Below, one piece after another: positions 1 to 6,288 of a DNA stretch of 13,737 bases (its first letter is position 1; the number at the start of each line of letters is the position of its first letter). The notes below the pieces were generated by a model, which saw only the letters and a list, made by a program, of their open reading frames with translations, was not told the origin of the DNA and made no database searches. The stretch is from NCBI GenBank assembly GCA_013696535.1, contig JACCYI010000165.1, forward strand, positions 1 to 13,737, given 5' to 3'. The position numbers were made by a program, and so were the translations under genes. This stretch comes from Solirubrobacterales bacterium (lineage in GTDB: Bacteria; Actinomycetota; Thermoleophilia; Solirubrobacterales; Solirubrobacteraceae).

Positions 1-339
1 CTCCACGGCACCGCCGACCGCACCGTCAGCCCGACCAACGGCACGCAGGCACTCGTGCAATGGCTGGCGACCAATCAGCTGGCGGCGGCGCAGGCCGTGG
101 CCGCCACCGATCCCACTTCCAGCACCCAAGGGCGCTCCGACGGCGGGCGCACCTACACGGCCTCGACCTGGCACGACGGCGACGATCGACTGATCGTGGC
201 GCGACTGGAAGTCGAGGGCCTCGGCCACGCCTGGTCAGGGGGGTCGCCCAGCGGCTCCTACACCGACGAGCGAGGTCCCGACGCGACGGAGGCGATCGTC
301 AAGTTCTTCGGTCTTGACGAGAGTGGAAGAAGCGTTTGA
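1..339 (+). CDS. PHB depolymerase-family esterase, C-terminal fragment (5' end outside window)
   Basis: Frame 1 is open from the first base to TGA at 337-339, giving the last 112 residues of a larger protein. The fragment starts LHGTADRTVSP, which matches the strand and loop bearing the catalytic Asp of alpha/beta hydrolases (Asp6 here). It later has GLGHAWSGG, the catalytic-His motif typical of the poly(3-hydroxybutyrate) depolymerase / feruloyl esterase (LpqC-like) family (His77 here). The nucleophile Ser and any signal peptide would lie upstream, outside the window. Such enzymes are usually secreted and hydrolyse polyester or aryl ester bonds; the substrate cannot be told from this part. 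It ends naturally, with GPDATEAIVKFFGL as the last helix plus a short tail. It converges on the NHL pseudogene on the other strand. The family call is firm; the precise substrate is open. Confidence 0.85.
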   Translation, partial: LHGTADRTVSPTNGTQALVQWLATNQLAAAQAVAATDPTSSTQGRSDGGRTYTASTWHDGDDRLIVARLEVEGLGHAWSGGSPSGSYTDERGPDATEAIVKFFGLDESGRSV

Positions 340-471
340 CCGAACGTCCGAAGGGCCCGTCCGGTGATGAACTCAGCGGACCTGATGGGAAGAAGACCAA
401 GCCGCCACAACCGAGTCTGTGCGCTCGAGGGCGCGCTCCGGGGACCTGACCCAAGCTTCGAACCCGGCAGG

Positions 472-1681
472 TCAGCCCCCGCGTCCCACGCGGACGCGCA
501 CGGGATGCGCGCTCCGGGGGACGAGCCGCTGATTGCCGAGAAGCGCGCCGAGATGAGTAGCAGGCGGTGGCGCGGGGCCCGGACGCGAAGGGTGACGCGG
601 TAGCGGCACTTCGAGGTGAGCAGCGCCGTGCGCCGGAGGATCGTCTCTACCCGCCAGAGGACGCGAAAAGCAGGCCGGCCGCGGCAGCTCGCCGCACCGT
701 CGCGTCGAAGGGAGCCTTGGGCCCGCAGACGCGTGAAGCGCTTGAACCGTTGGGCACGGACGGCGAGTGTCAGGCTTCGCACGCGTGCGAAGCCAGAAAC
801 TCTCGAGGTCGAGGGCTTGGACGTACCGTCGAGGGTTGCCGAACGCGGTCTCGGCGGCAGGACCGAGGACGCGACCGCGGTTGCCGGTGAGGCACCGGCG
901 GGCGGTGGAGTGGTCCCGGCGGCGGCGAAGCGCTGGACGCGGTTGTTGTAGCGATCGACCACCCCCAAGGAGGCCGGCGCCGTCCGCGGCCACGCCGTGG
1001 GACGCGCAAACTCGCCGGCGTTCCCACCCGAGGTGCCGATGGTCTCCACGCGCTTGAGCGAACCGTCCGTCCGCGCTCGAGGCGAACCACGCGATCGGCT
1101 TCCGTGTCGGAGACGAACACTGTCCCATCGCCCGCGGCGCTGACCCCCTCAGGTGCCGCGAAGCCGTTGACCGTGGCGGAGGTCGCCCCGGTCGGGCCGA
1201 TCTCGCGGACGCGGTTCCGATCGGTTTCTGCGACCAGGATGGAGCCGTCGCTCTCCACGGCCACGCCGGCGGGAGTTGAAGGAGTCCAGGACGTAGAGCG
1301 CCCCGCGAGGACCGACCGCCAGGCCGCCGACCCCGCCGATGATTCCCGCGGGGCTCACCCGCCCGAAGCGTCCGGCGCCGGTTCCGAAGCCTCCGATCCG
1401 CCGGACGGAGGTTCCGTCGGTCGTGAACTTCTGAACGAGGATGGAGTGCTGATCGGCGACGTAGAGGTACGGACCTCCCGGCGCCCCGGCGCCTGGATCG
1501 TCGACGCCAGAGGCGTCGAACGCAATGGCTTGGGGAAAGCGGAACACGCCGCCGCCCGTCTTGCCGAGGACTCCGGCCGGGGCGTAGGCCGCTTCCCCAG
1601 GCGCCGCCTGGAGCGCGAGCACCAGAGAGCAGCGCGATCAGGAGGGCCTGCTGGCGTCGGCGGGCGATGCCGGGGAGACAT
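472..1681 (-). pseudogene. Secreted NHL-repeat beta-propeller protein, multiply frameshifted
   Basis: No single frame spans this gene, but protein similarity is continuous if the frame is switched several times. It starts MSPRHR (ATG at 1681), followed by a hydrophobic signal-like stretch RRRQQALLIALL / LVLALQAAPGEAAYA that is split by a frame change. NHL-type blades follow: GGLAVGPRGALYVLDSFN, then SDGSILVAETDRNRVREIG, then GDGTVFVSDTEADRVVRLE, then VVDRYNNRVQRF. After a Pro/Ala linker comes a basic C-terminal domain with two Cys (ASCRGRPAFRV, TSKCRYRVTLRV), ending ARFS / GNQRLVPRSAHPVRVRVG at TGA 472-474. Frame changes fall near 1664, 1627, 1275, 1067, 1000, 964 and 540. Proteins of this plan are common secreted, surface or sensing propellers in Thermoleophilia-like genomes; their ligands are unknown. 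The damage could be true decay or local assembly error. The N-terminal start is uncertain and no clear ribosome site is seen. Confidence 0.75.
773..794. repeat. Perfect 22-bp palindrome inside the NHL pseudogene
   Basis: The half-site GGCTTCGCACG is followed immediately by its exact reverse complement, giving an uninterrupted 22-bp dyad with an ACGCGT centre. The flanking bases (A on both sides) do not pair, so the symmetry ends sharply. It lies in the linker between the propeller and the C-terminal domain of the broken gene. No second copy was seen in this window. It could be a dispersed palindromic element, a protein-binding site or a cruciform/hairpin; the sequence alone does not decide. 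Confidence 0.8.
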
Positions 1682-1832
1682 CGGAGGAGGCGCTGAGCGG
1701 CAGCAGCCAGTGGGGCCGACGACTGTGGCACGACGGATAGCTCGCGTGCCCTCGACCGCTCACTTCGGCTCGATTCGCCTTGATCGATACAGGCGGCCCT
1801 GAACGCCCAGGAGGCCGACAGAGCAAACCCCA

Positions 1833-1855
1833 ACCCATCTCGCGCGAGCAAGGGT
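1833..1855 (-). terminator. Possible weak terminator hairpin after tmRNA
   Basis: Read on the minus strand, ACCC-TTG-CTCGCGCGAG-AT-GGGT forms an outer 4-bp and an inner 3-bp stem, separated by a small internal loop. It starts about 20 nt beyond the tmRNA 3' end. It is followed by TGGGGTTTGCT, which is not a good U-tract. Position suggests the end of the tmRNA transcript, but the hairpin is short and imperfect. The rest of the 1682-1874 gap shows nothing I can name. Confidence 0.3.
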
Positions 1856-1874
1856 CTGCACTTCGTGAACTCAG

Positions 1875-2240
1875 TGGAGACGCCGGGAATTGAACCCGGG
1901 TCCGCAATCGCGTAAGAGGTGGCGTCTACGAGCGTAGCCGGCGCTCTGATCTCGCCCTCCACTCGCCATCGCCGGCGGGGTTGTGGAGAGCCAACCGCCT
2001 GAAAGTCCCCTCGATTGACGGCGGTGGACCGCACGAGAGCAATCCCGCTATCTGAGTCCGGAGCATCCCCGCCGCGGGCTGCGGGGGCCGAACCTCACTG
2101 CCTTAGGAGTTACCTAGGCAGCGAGAGCGTACTCGTGCTGGTTCGCACTTATTTTTGTCCCGGTGGATTAACGAGGCCTACCGGGGACCTCGACTCGCCA
2201 CCACCCCCACGAACCGACCACGTCGAAGCCTGTCGTCCCC
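1875..2240 (-). ncRNA. ssrA: tmRNA (transfer-messenger RNA)
   Basis: On the minus strand the RNA begins GGGGACGACAGGCTTCGACG, the standard tmRNA 5' end. It finishes with a T-arm, CCGGG-TTCAATT-CCCGG, then CGTCTCC plus discriminator A. The first seven bases GGGGACG pair with the terminal CGTCTCC (one G-U) to form the acceptor stem, as required for alanylation. The mRNA-like part lies in the first half. The genome continues CTGA after the discriminator, so CCA appears not to be encoded and would have to be added by the CCA-adding enzyme. The length of about 366 nt is normal. tmRNA with SmpB rescues ribosomes stalled on broken mRNAs and tags the nascent chain for proteolysis. It starts 28 bp after the stop of the upstream 152-aa gene. 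A TAAGAT at 2266-2271 could be a -10 element, but no convincing -35 is visible. Confidence 0.95.
2114..2146 (-). other. tmRNA proteolysis tag reading frame (ANQHEYALAA)
   Basis: Within the tmRNA, the resume codon GCG follows AAAAATAAGT. The frame reads Ala-Asn-Gln-His-Glu-Tyr-Ala-Leu-Ala-Ala and then TAG at 2114-2116. The ALAA end is the hallmark ClpXP degron, and the AN start is common among bacterial tags. The resume codon is inferred from the tag consensus rather than from an experiment. Confidence 0.9.
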
Positions 2241-2268
2241 AGGGGTGTCCTGCAGCAGCCAGTCTATC

Positions 2269-2727
2269 TTACGCCGCGAAGCCGCCGGCGGGCCAGGGCG
2301 CACCCGAGTAGCGCTCGATGACGGGGCCCGGCGGCGGGCTCACCGTCGAGAAGACGTCGGTCGGGACGACCGTCCCGGAGAAGAGCCGGGCGAAGGGGTC
2401 AGATCCGAACGCCTCGGGGGTCGAGGCGACGGTGACCGCTCCGCCGTAGTGCGACGCGTCGAGCGACAGCGTCGACAGGCAGATGAACGCGTCGCCGAGG
2501 AGGGAGATCCACCACGCCAGGGCATCACGACGCGCCTGCTGCACCTCAGGAGCGTCGAAGAGGATGCGCAAGTCGGGATCAGGCGACGCGCATACGTGCG
2601 CCCAGGCCCCCGGCACCTGTTCGCCGGCGAGGCAGCGGGCGTCGACTCCGAAGCGGCGGCCTGAACCTTCGCCCGCCGTAAGCCGCTTCCCGTCCCAGGA
2701 CAGATAGGCGAACGCGGGCGCCGTCAT
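2269..2727 (-). CDS. Hypothetical 152-aa protein coupled to a peroxiredoxin-like gene
   Basis: I do not recognise a family. The ATG at 2725-2727 overlaps the stop of the upstream peroxiredoxin-like gene by 4 bp (ATGA), so the two are almost certainly translated together. The protein appears soluble: no signal peptide and no long hydrophobic segment. Visible features are an N-terminal AFAYLSWDGKRLTAG, a Cys at about 32 (DARCLAGEQVPGAW), a second at about 46 (AHVCASPDPDLRILFD), an amphipathic Trp-rich helix around 64-78 (ARRDALAWWISLLGDAF), and a Pro-rich C-terminus (SPPPGP, SGAPWPAGG). Pairing with a thiol peroxidase could mean an oxidative-stress role, but that is inference from position only. 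It ends 28 bp before the tmRNA 5' end, so part of the tmRNA promoter may lie within its last codons. Codon use and GC match the neighbours. Confidence 0.75.
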   Translation of the reverse strand: MTAPAFAYLSWDGKRLTAGEGSGRRFGVDARCLAGEQVPGAWAHVCASPDPDLRILFDAPEVQQARRDALAWWISLLGDAFICLSTLSLDASHYGGAVTVASTPEAFGSDPFARLFSGTVVPTDVFSTVSPPPGPVIERYSGAPWPAGGFAA

Positions 2728-3236
2728 TCAAGCTCCCAGTCCGAGCGGATGGCTCGGGAGATCTCGCGCATGTCCTGCCGCAGCTCCTCCATGGTGGGCC
2801 TCCCGAAGAACCAATAGCCCTGGTACGCGGCGTGGACGGTGAGGTCCGGGAACAGGCTGAGCACCACCGGGCGGTAGGGATGGTGGACCGTGTCGGTGGT
2901 CTCTGAGAGGTCGAGCCGCTCCAGCCAGCGCCGCTCGTGGTCTGACAGGAAGGCGAAGCGGGCACCGAGCCCCGCCCGGAAGGCGGCCAGCACGTCGGGC
3001 GGATCGACCGTGACGACTGCGAGCCGCGCGTAAGCGACCTCGAACTCGTCCTGGAGGCTGACGAGCGCGCGGAGAAAGCGCTGCTCCTTCGGGCACCACC
3101 AGCCTCGCGAGAAGCACAGGACGAGCGGATCGCCTCCGGCGAGCTCTGACAGCCGGCGCAGGCGACCGTCGTGATCGGGCAGGTCGATGTCCGGGCAGCG
3201 CGAGCCCGGCGCGAGGAGGTCGGTTGGTGGCGACAT
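2724..3236 (-). CDS. Peroxiredoxin-like (AhpC/TSA, redoxin-fold) protein
   Basis: A 170-aa protein from ATG at 3236. A much longer upstream extension in the same frame runs antisense through the sugar-dehydrogenase gene and is rejected. It has the redoxin fold in order: APGSRCPDIDLPDHDGRLRRLSEL, strand PLVLCFSRGWWCPKEQ around residues 38-51, VVTVDPPDVLAAF, and LSDHERRWLERLDLSETTD. The peroxidatic Cys is most likely Cys48 in GWWCPKE. Lys-Glu follows, so the CxxC second Cys seen in some relatives is absent; Cys41 and Cys14 are the other thiols. The family reduces peroxides with thiol reductants in the cytoplasm; no export signal is visible. It is translationally coupled to the 152-aa gene downstream and divergent from the sugar-dehydrogenase gene, with about 93 bp between the two starts. 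The substrate and reductant are unknown. Confidence 0.85.
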   Translation of the reverse strand: MSPPTDLLAPGSRCPDIDLPDHDGRLRRLSELAGGDPLVLCFSRGWWCPKEQRFLRALVSLQDEFEVAYARLAVVTVDPPDVLAAFRAGLGARFAFLSDHERRWLERLDLSETTDTVHHPYRPVVLSLFPDLTVHAAYQGYWFFGRPTMEELRQDMREISRAIRSDWELE

Positions 3237-3329
3237 GGCCACGGAGTGTGGTCTGTGAAGGATTACGGGACGGAGAACAGTTGCGCTGCTGCGGCCGGCG
3301 AGACGACTGCTGGCCCTACCGTGGACGAG

Positions 3330-4523
3330 ATGAACCTCCGTCACGCCCTGCCGCTCGTCACAGCAGTCGCCGCGACGGCTCTCGTGGGCTGCGGCGACGA
3401 GCCGCGCCAGACCACCGCCCAGGCCGCCACCGCCACTCCCTCGCAAGCCACGACCCCGGCCCGACGGGATCGCCCTACGCTCGCTCGAACCACCGACGCC
3501 CCGGTGCGGACCCGCACCGATCGGCCTCGCGTGCGGGTGCTCGCCGGCGGTCTCGTCGTGCCCTGGGACATCGCCTTCCTGCCAGACGGTCGCTCGCTGG
3601 TGACCGAGCGGCCGGGCCGCCTGCGGATCGTGAGCGCCAAGGGGCGTCTGCAGCGGTCGGTGGCCGCCACGGTGCCGACGCAAGCCCAAGGCGAAGGAGG
3701 CCTGCTGGGCGTGGCGATCGATCCTGACTTCGCCGACGGACGGCGGTTCGTCTACCTGTACGTGACGACCAGCGACGGCATGCAGGTGCAGCGCTGGCGG
3801 ATGGGCGGCGATCGCCTGACGAAGGACGGGACGCCGCTGCGAGGCATAGCCGCAGGTGCGATCCACGACTCGGGTCGCCTCCGCTTCGGCCCCGACAAGG
3901 CGCTCTACGTCGCCACGGGCGATGCCGGTCGACGACAGCTCGCGCAGGATCGCGGATCGCTCAACGGCAAGATCCTGCGGCTCACGCGCTCGCAGTACCG
4001 CGGGCGCACGCGCCGGCCCGAACGCTACGCCATCGGTCTGCGTAACCCACAGGGTCTCACCTGGCAGCCGGGAAGCGGCCGCCTGGTGGCCACGGATCAC
4101 GGCGCGAGCGGCTTCGACGGCCCGAGCGGCGACGACGAGGTCAACGTCATCCGGCGCGGCGCCAACTACGGCTGGCCGCTCGTGCGGGGCCGCAACCACG
4201 GGCGCTTTGAGGCGCCCGCCCAGGTCTATTCGCGCACGATCGCCCCCTCCGGCGCCACGTTCGTCACCCGGGGAGACTCGGAGTGGACGGGCGACCTCGT
4301 GCTCGCCGCCCTCAAGGGGCGAGCCCTGCACCGGCTGCGCTTCGACGGCACGCGCGTCGTCCGCGACCAGACGCTGTTCGCGGGGCGCTACGGTCGGCTC
4401 CGGGCGGTGGTCGAGGCGCCGGACGGCACACTCTGGGTGACCACGAGCAACCGCGACAGCTACGGCTCGCGGGTCAGCCGCGCGGACGACCGGATCCTGC
4501 AGGTCCTGCCGCCTCGCCGCTGA
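3330..4523 (+). CDS. PQQ-dependent sugar dehydrogenase (glucose/sorbosone dehydrogenase family), lipoprotein
   Basis: 397 aa from ATG 3330, chosen over upstream in-frame starts because it yields a classic lipoprotein signal: MNLRH, a hydrophobic stretch, then lipobox LVGC with Cys21. A Thr/Ala/Pro-rich tether (22-66) is followed by a six-bladed propeller. Family marks are VPWDIAFLPDGRSLVTERPGRL (78-98, quoted in part), GEGGLLGVAIDPDF, AIHDSGRLRFGPD with His179 at the position of the sGDH catalytic His, YAIGLRNPQGL, TDHG, and GDDEVNVIRRGANYGWP. Members oxidise sugars or other alcohols outside the membrane, using PQQ and passing electrons to the respiratory chain. Many relatives are uncharacterised and may not bind PQQ. 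The 93-bp gap to the divergent peroxiredoxin gene should hold both promoters, but no clear -35/-10 pair could be named. A weak GGACGAG sits directly before the ATG. Confidence 0.88.
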   Translation: MNLRHALPLVTAVAATALVGCGDEPRQTTAQAATATPSQATTPARRDRPTLARTTDAPVRTRTDRPRVRVLAGGLVVPWDIAFLPDGRSLVTERPGRLRIVSAKGRLQRSVAATVPTQAQGEGGLLGVAIDPDFADGRRFVYLYVTTSDGMQVQRWRMGGDRLTKDGTPLRGIAAGAIHDSGRLRFGPDKALYVATGDAGRRQLAQDRGSLNGKILRLTRSQYRGRTRRPERYAIGLRNPQGLTWQPGSGRLVATDHGASGFDGPSGDDEVNVIRRGANYGWPLVRGRNHGRFEAPAQVYSRTIAPSGATFVTRGDSEWTGDLVLAALKGRALHRLRFDGTRVVRDQTLFAGRYGRLRAVVEAPDGTLWVTTSNRDSYGSRVSRADDRILQVLPPRR

Positions 4524-4527
4524 ACGC

Positions 4528-4977
4528 CTACTCGGCTCGGAACATGCGGACGGCGTAGACGATCGCCGATCCGGCGAACAGCGCCACGGTCAGCACGAGC
4601 CACCGCAGCCCGTAGCCGGAGGGATCGATCCCGCTGACGCGCTCGAGCGCCTGATCGCCGCGACCGAAGATGAGCGGGGCGAAGACCAGCAGCGTCACCG
4701 CCGAGAGCACGAACGGCACACGCAGGTGATTGATCACGGGCACCCGGGCGCTCCCGCCCTGATCGAGCACGGCCGCGACCCCTTGGGCCCCGCGGTCGGC
4801 GGTCGAGTACATCGGCAGCACCAGCGCGTCATGGATGATCACCGCGCCGATGAACCACACCAGCACGGTGAAGGCCCCTCCGATGCCGCTGATCTCCATG
4901 ATGGACCAGGCTGCGAGCGCGAACGCCAGCGTATGCGCGATGAGGTGGCCCGGCCCGGCTCCGTACAAGCGCCTCAT
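4528..4977 (-). CDS. Small four-TM membrane protein, partner of molybdenum oxidoreductase
   Basis: 149 aa from ATG at 4977, which overlaps the stop of the upstream molybdoenzyme by 4 bp (ATGA). An ATG at 5001 would add eight residues and deepen the overlap, so it is less likely. Four hydrophobic segments are visible at about 11-29, 34-54, 87-104 and 125-143. A polar loop (55-86) contains YSTADRGAQG and ARVPVINHLRVP. Potentially notable residues are His11, His15, His49-Asp50 in the second helix (AVIIHDALVLPMYS) and His84. I do not recognise a named family. Translational coupling makes a structural or electron-transfer partner of the fusion enzyme the simplest guess. It ends 4 bp from the stop of the convergent sugar-dehydrogenase gene, leaving almost no space for separate terminators. 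Confidence 0.8.
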   Translation of the reverse strand: MRRLYGAGPGHLIAHTLAFALAAWSIMEISGIGGAFTVLVWFIGAVIIHDALVLPMYSTADRGAQGVAAVLDQGGSARVPVINHLRVPFVLSAVTLLVFAPLIFGRGDQALERVSGIDPSGYGLRWLVLTVALFAGSAIVYAVRMFRAE

Positions 4978-6242
4978 ACGAACTTCAGCGTCCCGACCCA
5001 CTTGGTGTTGTGCACCCCCGGCAGCGCCGGGACGATGATCCGCGCCGGGTAGCCGTGGTCCATCGAGAGGTCCTTGCCGTTGACCTTGAGTGCGAGCAGC
5101 GAGCGATCATTGCGGAATTGATCGCGGTTGAGGGTCGCCTGGCGCAGGACGCCCTTGGGCTGCAGCGAGCCCACCTGCAGTTCGCCCGCACTGCCGGCGC
5201 CGGCCATTCGCGCCAGCTCCGCGAGCGGAACCCCCGTCCACCTCTGGTTGGACGTCCAGCCCTCCACGCAGGCGATCGGCAGCGTCTCCGTGCGTTGGCC
5301 GAGCTCGAGCAGCTGCGCGCGGCTCAGGCGCAGCTCGCGATCGCCCATCTGGAGCACCAGCGCGTACGAGTCGTTGACCATCTCCGGCTTGATCTGAGCG
5401 AGGCGGGCGGTCTTGTTGACGGGGAAGCCACCGTTGCGTCGGGGGGCGAACCACGCGAGATCGCGGAGCGGGCCGCCGATGGACTGACCCGCATTGCCGA
5501 CCACCAGTAGCGCCGAAGCGCCCCCCACCAGGCCGAGGACCCCGCGCCGCGTGATCGTCGCGGGCGCCGGCACCTCGGCCACCAGCCCGTCACGGTCGAC
5601 GGGCTCGGCGTGGGTGTGCGCAAGGTCGTCGCGCAAGGGCTTGAGCACGCCGCGCTCCCGATAAGCGCGCACGACCACCGGCATCTTGACCGCCACGTGC
5701 GACGCCAGCGCCGCGACGAAGATCACTGCTGCGTAGTAGTGGGCGATGACGAAGTTGAAGCCGAACGGGTACCAGTACTGGGCGTTGGCCACGCCCGTGG
5801 CGAACAGGAAGACGGAGCTCGAGACGAGCAGGGCGATCGCCACCCGCTCGATCGCCTCCGCGGGCGAGGCGACCGGCGGCCAGGCGAAGAGCCGGGGGAT
5901 CACCGACCACAGCTTCGCGAGCAGGAGCGGGATGGCGGCTAGGCCGACGTTGACGTGCAGGCCCTGGTTCAGCCCGTAGAGCCACGCGGGGCTCGAGGGC
6001 CAGTCGAAGGTCAGCGGCAGGTCGTTCGGGAAGAGGGCGTTGCGCCCGAGCTCGGGGTTGTAGGCCGCGTGCGAGCCAAAGCCCGTCAACGCCACCACGC
6101 TGAGGGCGATCAGCAGCAGGCTGCCGAAGATGGCCGTGAGCCACGGGCCACGGAGCGGGCTGTCCCAGAACGGCTTGCGGAACGGGCCGGGCGGCGGGTC
6201 CGCCGGCCAGGGAGTGGGAAGCTTCAGGGCCGGCACCGGCAC
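4974..6242 (-). CDS. Cytochrome b-like membrane domain fused to sulfite-oxidase-family molybdopterin oxidoreductase
   Basis: 422 aa from GTG at 6242; the nearby ATG at 6250 is out of frame. The N-terminal half has about four TM helices (roughly 35-56, 96-117, 133-152, 163-185). Candidate haem ligands are His96 (NQGLHVNVG), His168 (FVIAHYY) and His182 (ALASHVAVK), in the style of cytochrome b561/formate-dehydrogenase gamma subunits. A basic loop follows, then the twin-arginine motif TRRGVLG (231-237) and a fifth hydrophobic segment. The C-terminal half is a sulfite-oxidase-type molybdopterin domain with LPIACVEGWTSNQRW (Cys325, the expected Mo ligand) and MDHGYPARIIVPALPG (394-409, quoted in part). 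The likely role is a membrane-anchored extracytoplasmic oxidoreductase passing electrons between substrate and quinone through haem. The substrate is unknown. It is followed by a coupled four-TM protein and preceded, after a 43-bp gap, by a two-component system. Confidence 0.88.
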   Translation of the reverse strand: MPVPALKLPTPWPADPPPGPFRKPFWDSPLRGPWLTAIFGSLLLIALSVVALTGFGSHAAYNPELGRNALFPNDLPLTFDWPSSPAWLYGLNQGLHVNVGLAAIPLLLAKLWSVIPRLFAWPPVASPAEAIERVAIALLVSSSVFLFATGVANAQYWYPFGFNFVIAHYYAAVIFVAALASHVAVKMPVVVRAYRERGVLKPLRDDLAHTHAEPVDRDGLVAEVPAPATITRRGVLGLVGGASALLVVGNAGQSIGGPLRDLAWFAPRRNGGFPVNKTARLAQIKPEMVNDSYALVLQMGDRELRLSRAQLLELGQRTETLPIACVEGWTSNQRWTGVPLAELARMAGAGSAGELQVGSLQPKGVLRQATLNRDQFRNDRSLLALKVNGKDLSMDHGYPARIIVPALPGVHNTKWVGTLKFV

Positions 6243-6274
6243 GACGTCATTGCACCCAGCTTAGGTCAGATGGA

Positions 6275-6288
6275 TAACGCAGGCGTTA
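6275..6288. promoter_or_regulatory. 14-bp dyad at the kinase stop codon / molybdoenzyme leader
   Basis: TAACGC-AG-GCGTTA is a perfect 6+6 inverted repeat. One half overlaps the stop codon of the histidine kinase, and it lies 32 bp upstream of the GTG of the molybdoenzyme. It could be an operator or a small hairpin affecting read-through between the two gene pairs. The function is inferred only from symmetry and position. Confidence 0.35.

Noticed and set aside
445..475. tRNA T-loop-like string GGGTTCGAA on the minus strand with flanking GACCTG/CAGGTC
   Set aside because: No matching acceptor stem, D-arm or anticodon arm can be built around it; probably chance, at most a weak hairpin after the NHL gene end.
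472..2034. A 520-residue open frame on the minus strand spanning the NHL gene and part of the tmRNA gene
   Set aside because: Its sequence is Arg/Pro-rich with family motifs only in short stretches, and it runs across the tmRNA 3' half. It is an out-of-frame passage through the broken NHL gene.
2724..4331. A 535-residue minus-strand open frame including the peroxiredoxin
   Set aside because: Only the part from 3236 downwards has family motifs; the rest is antisense to the well-supported sugar-dehydrogenase gene.
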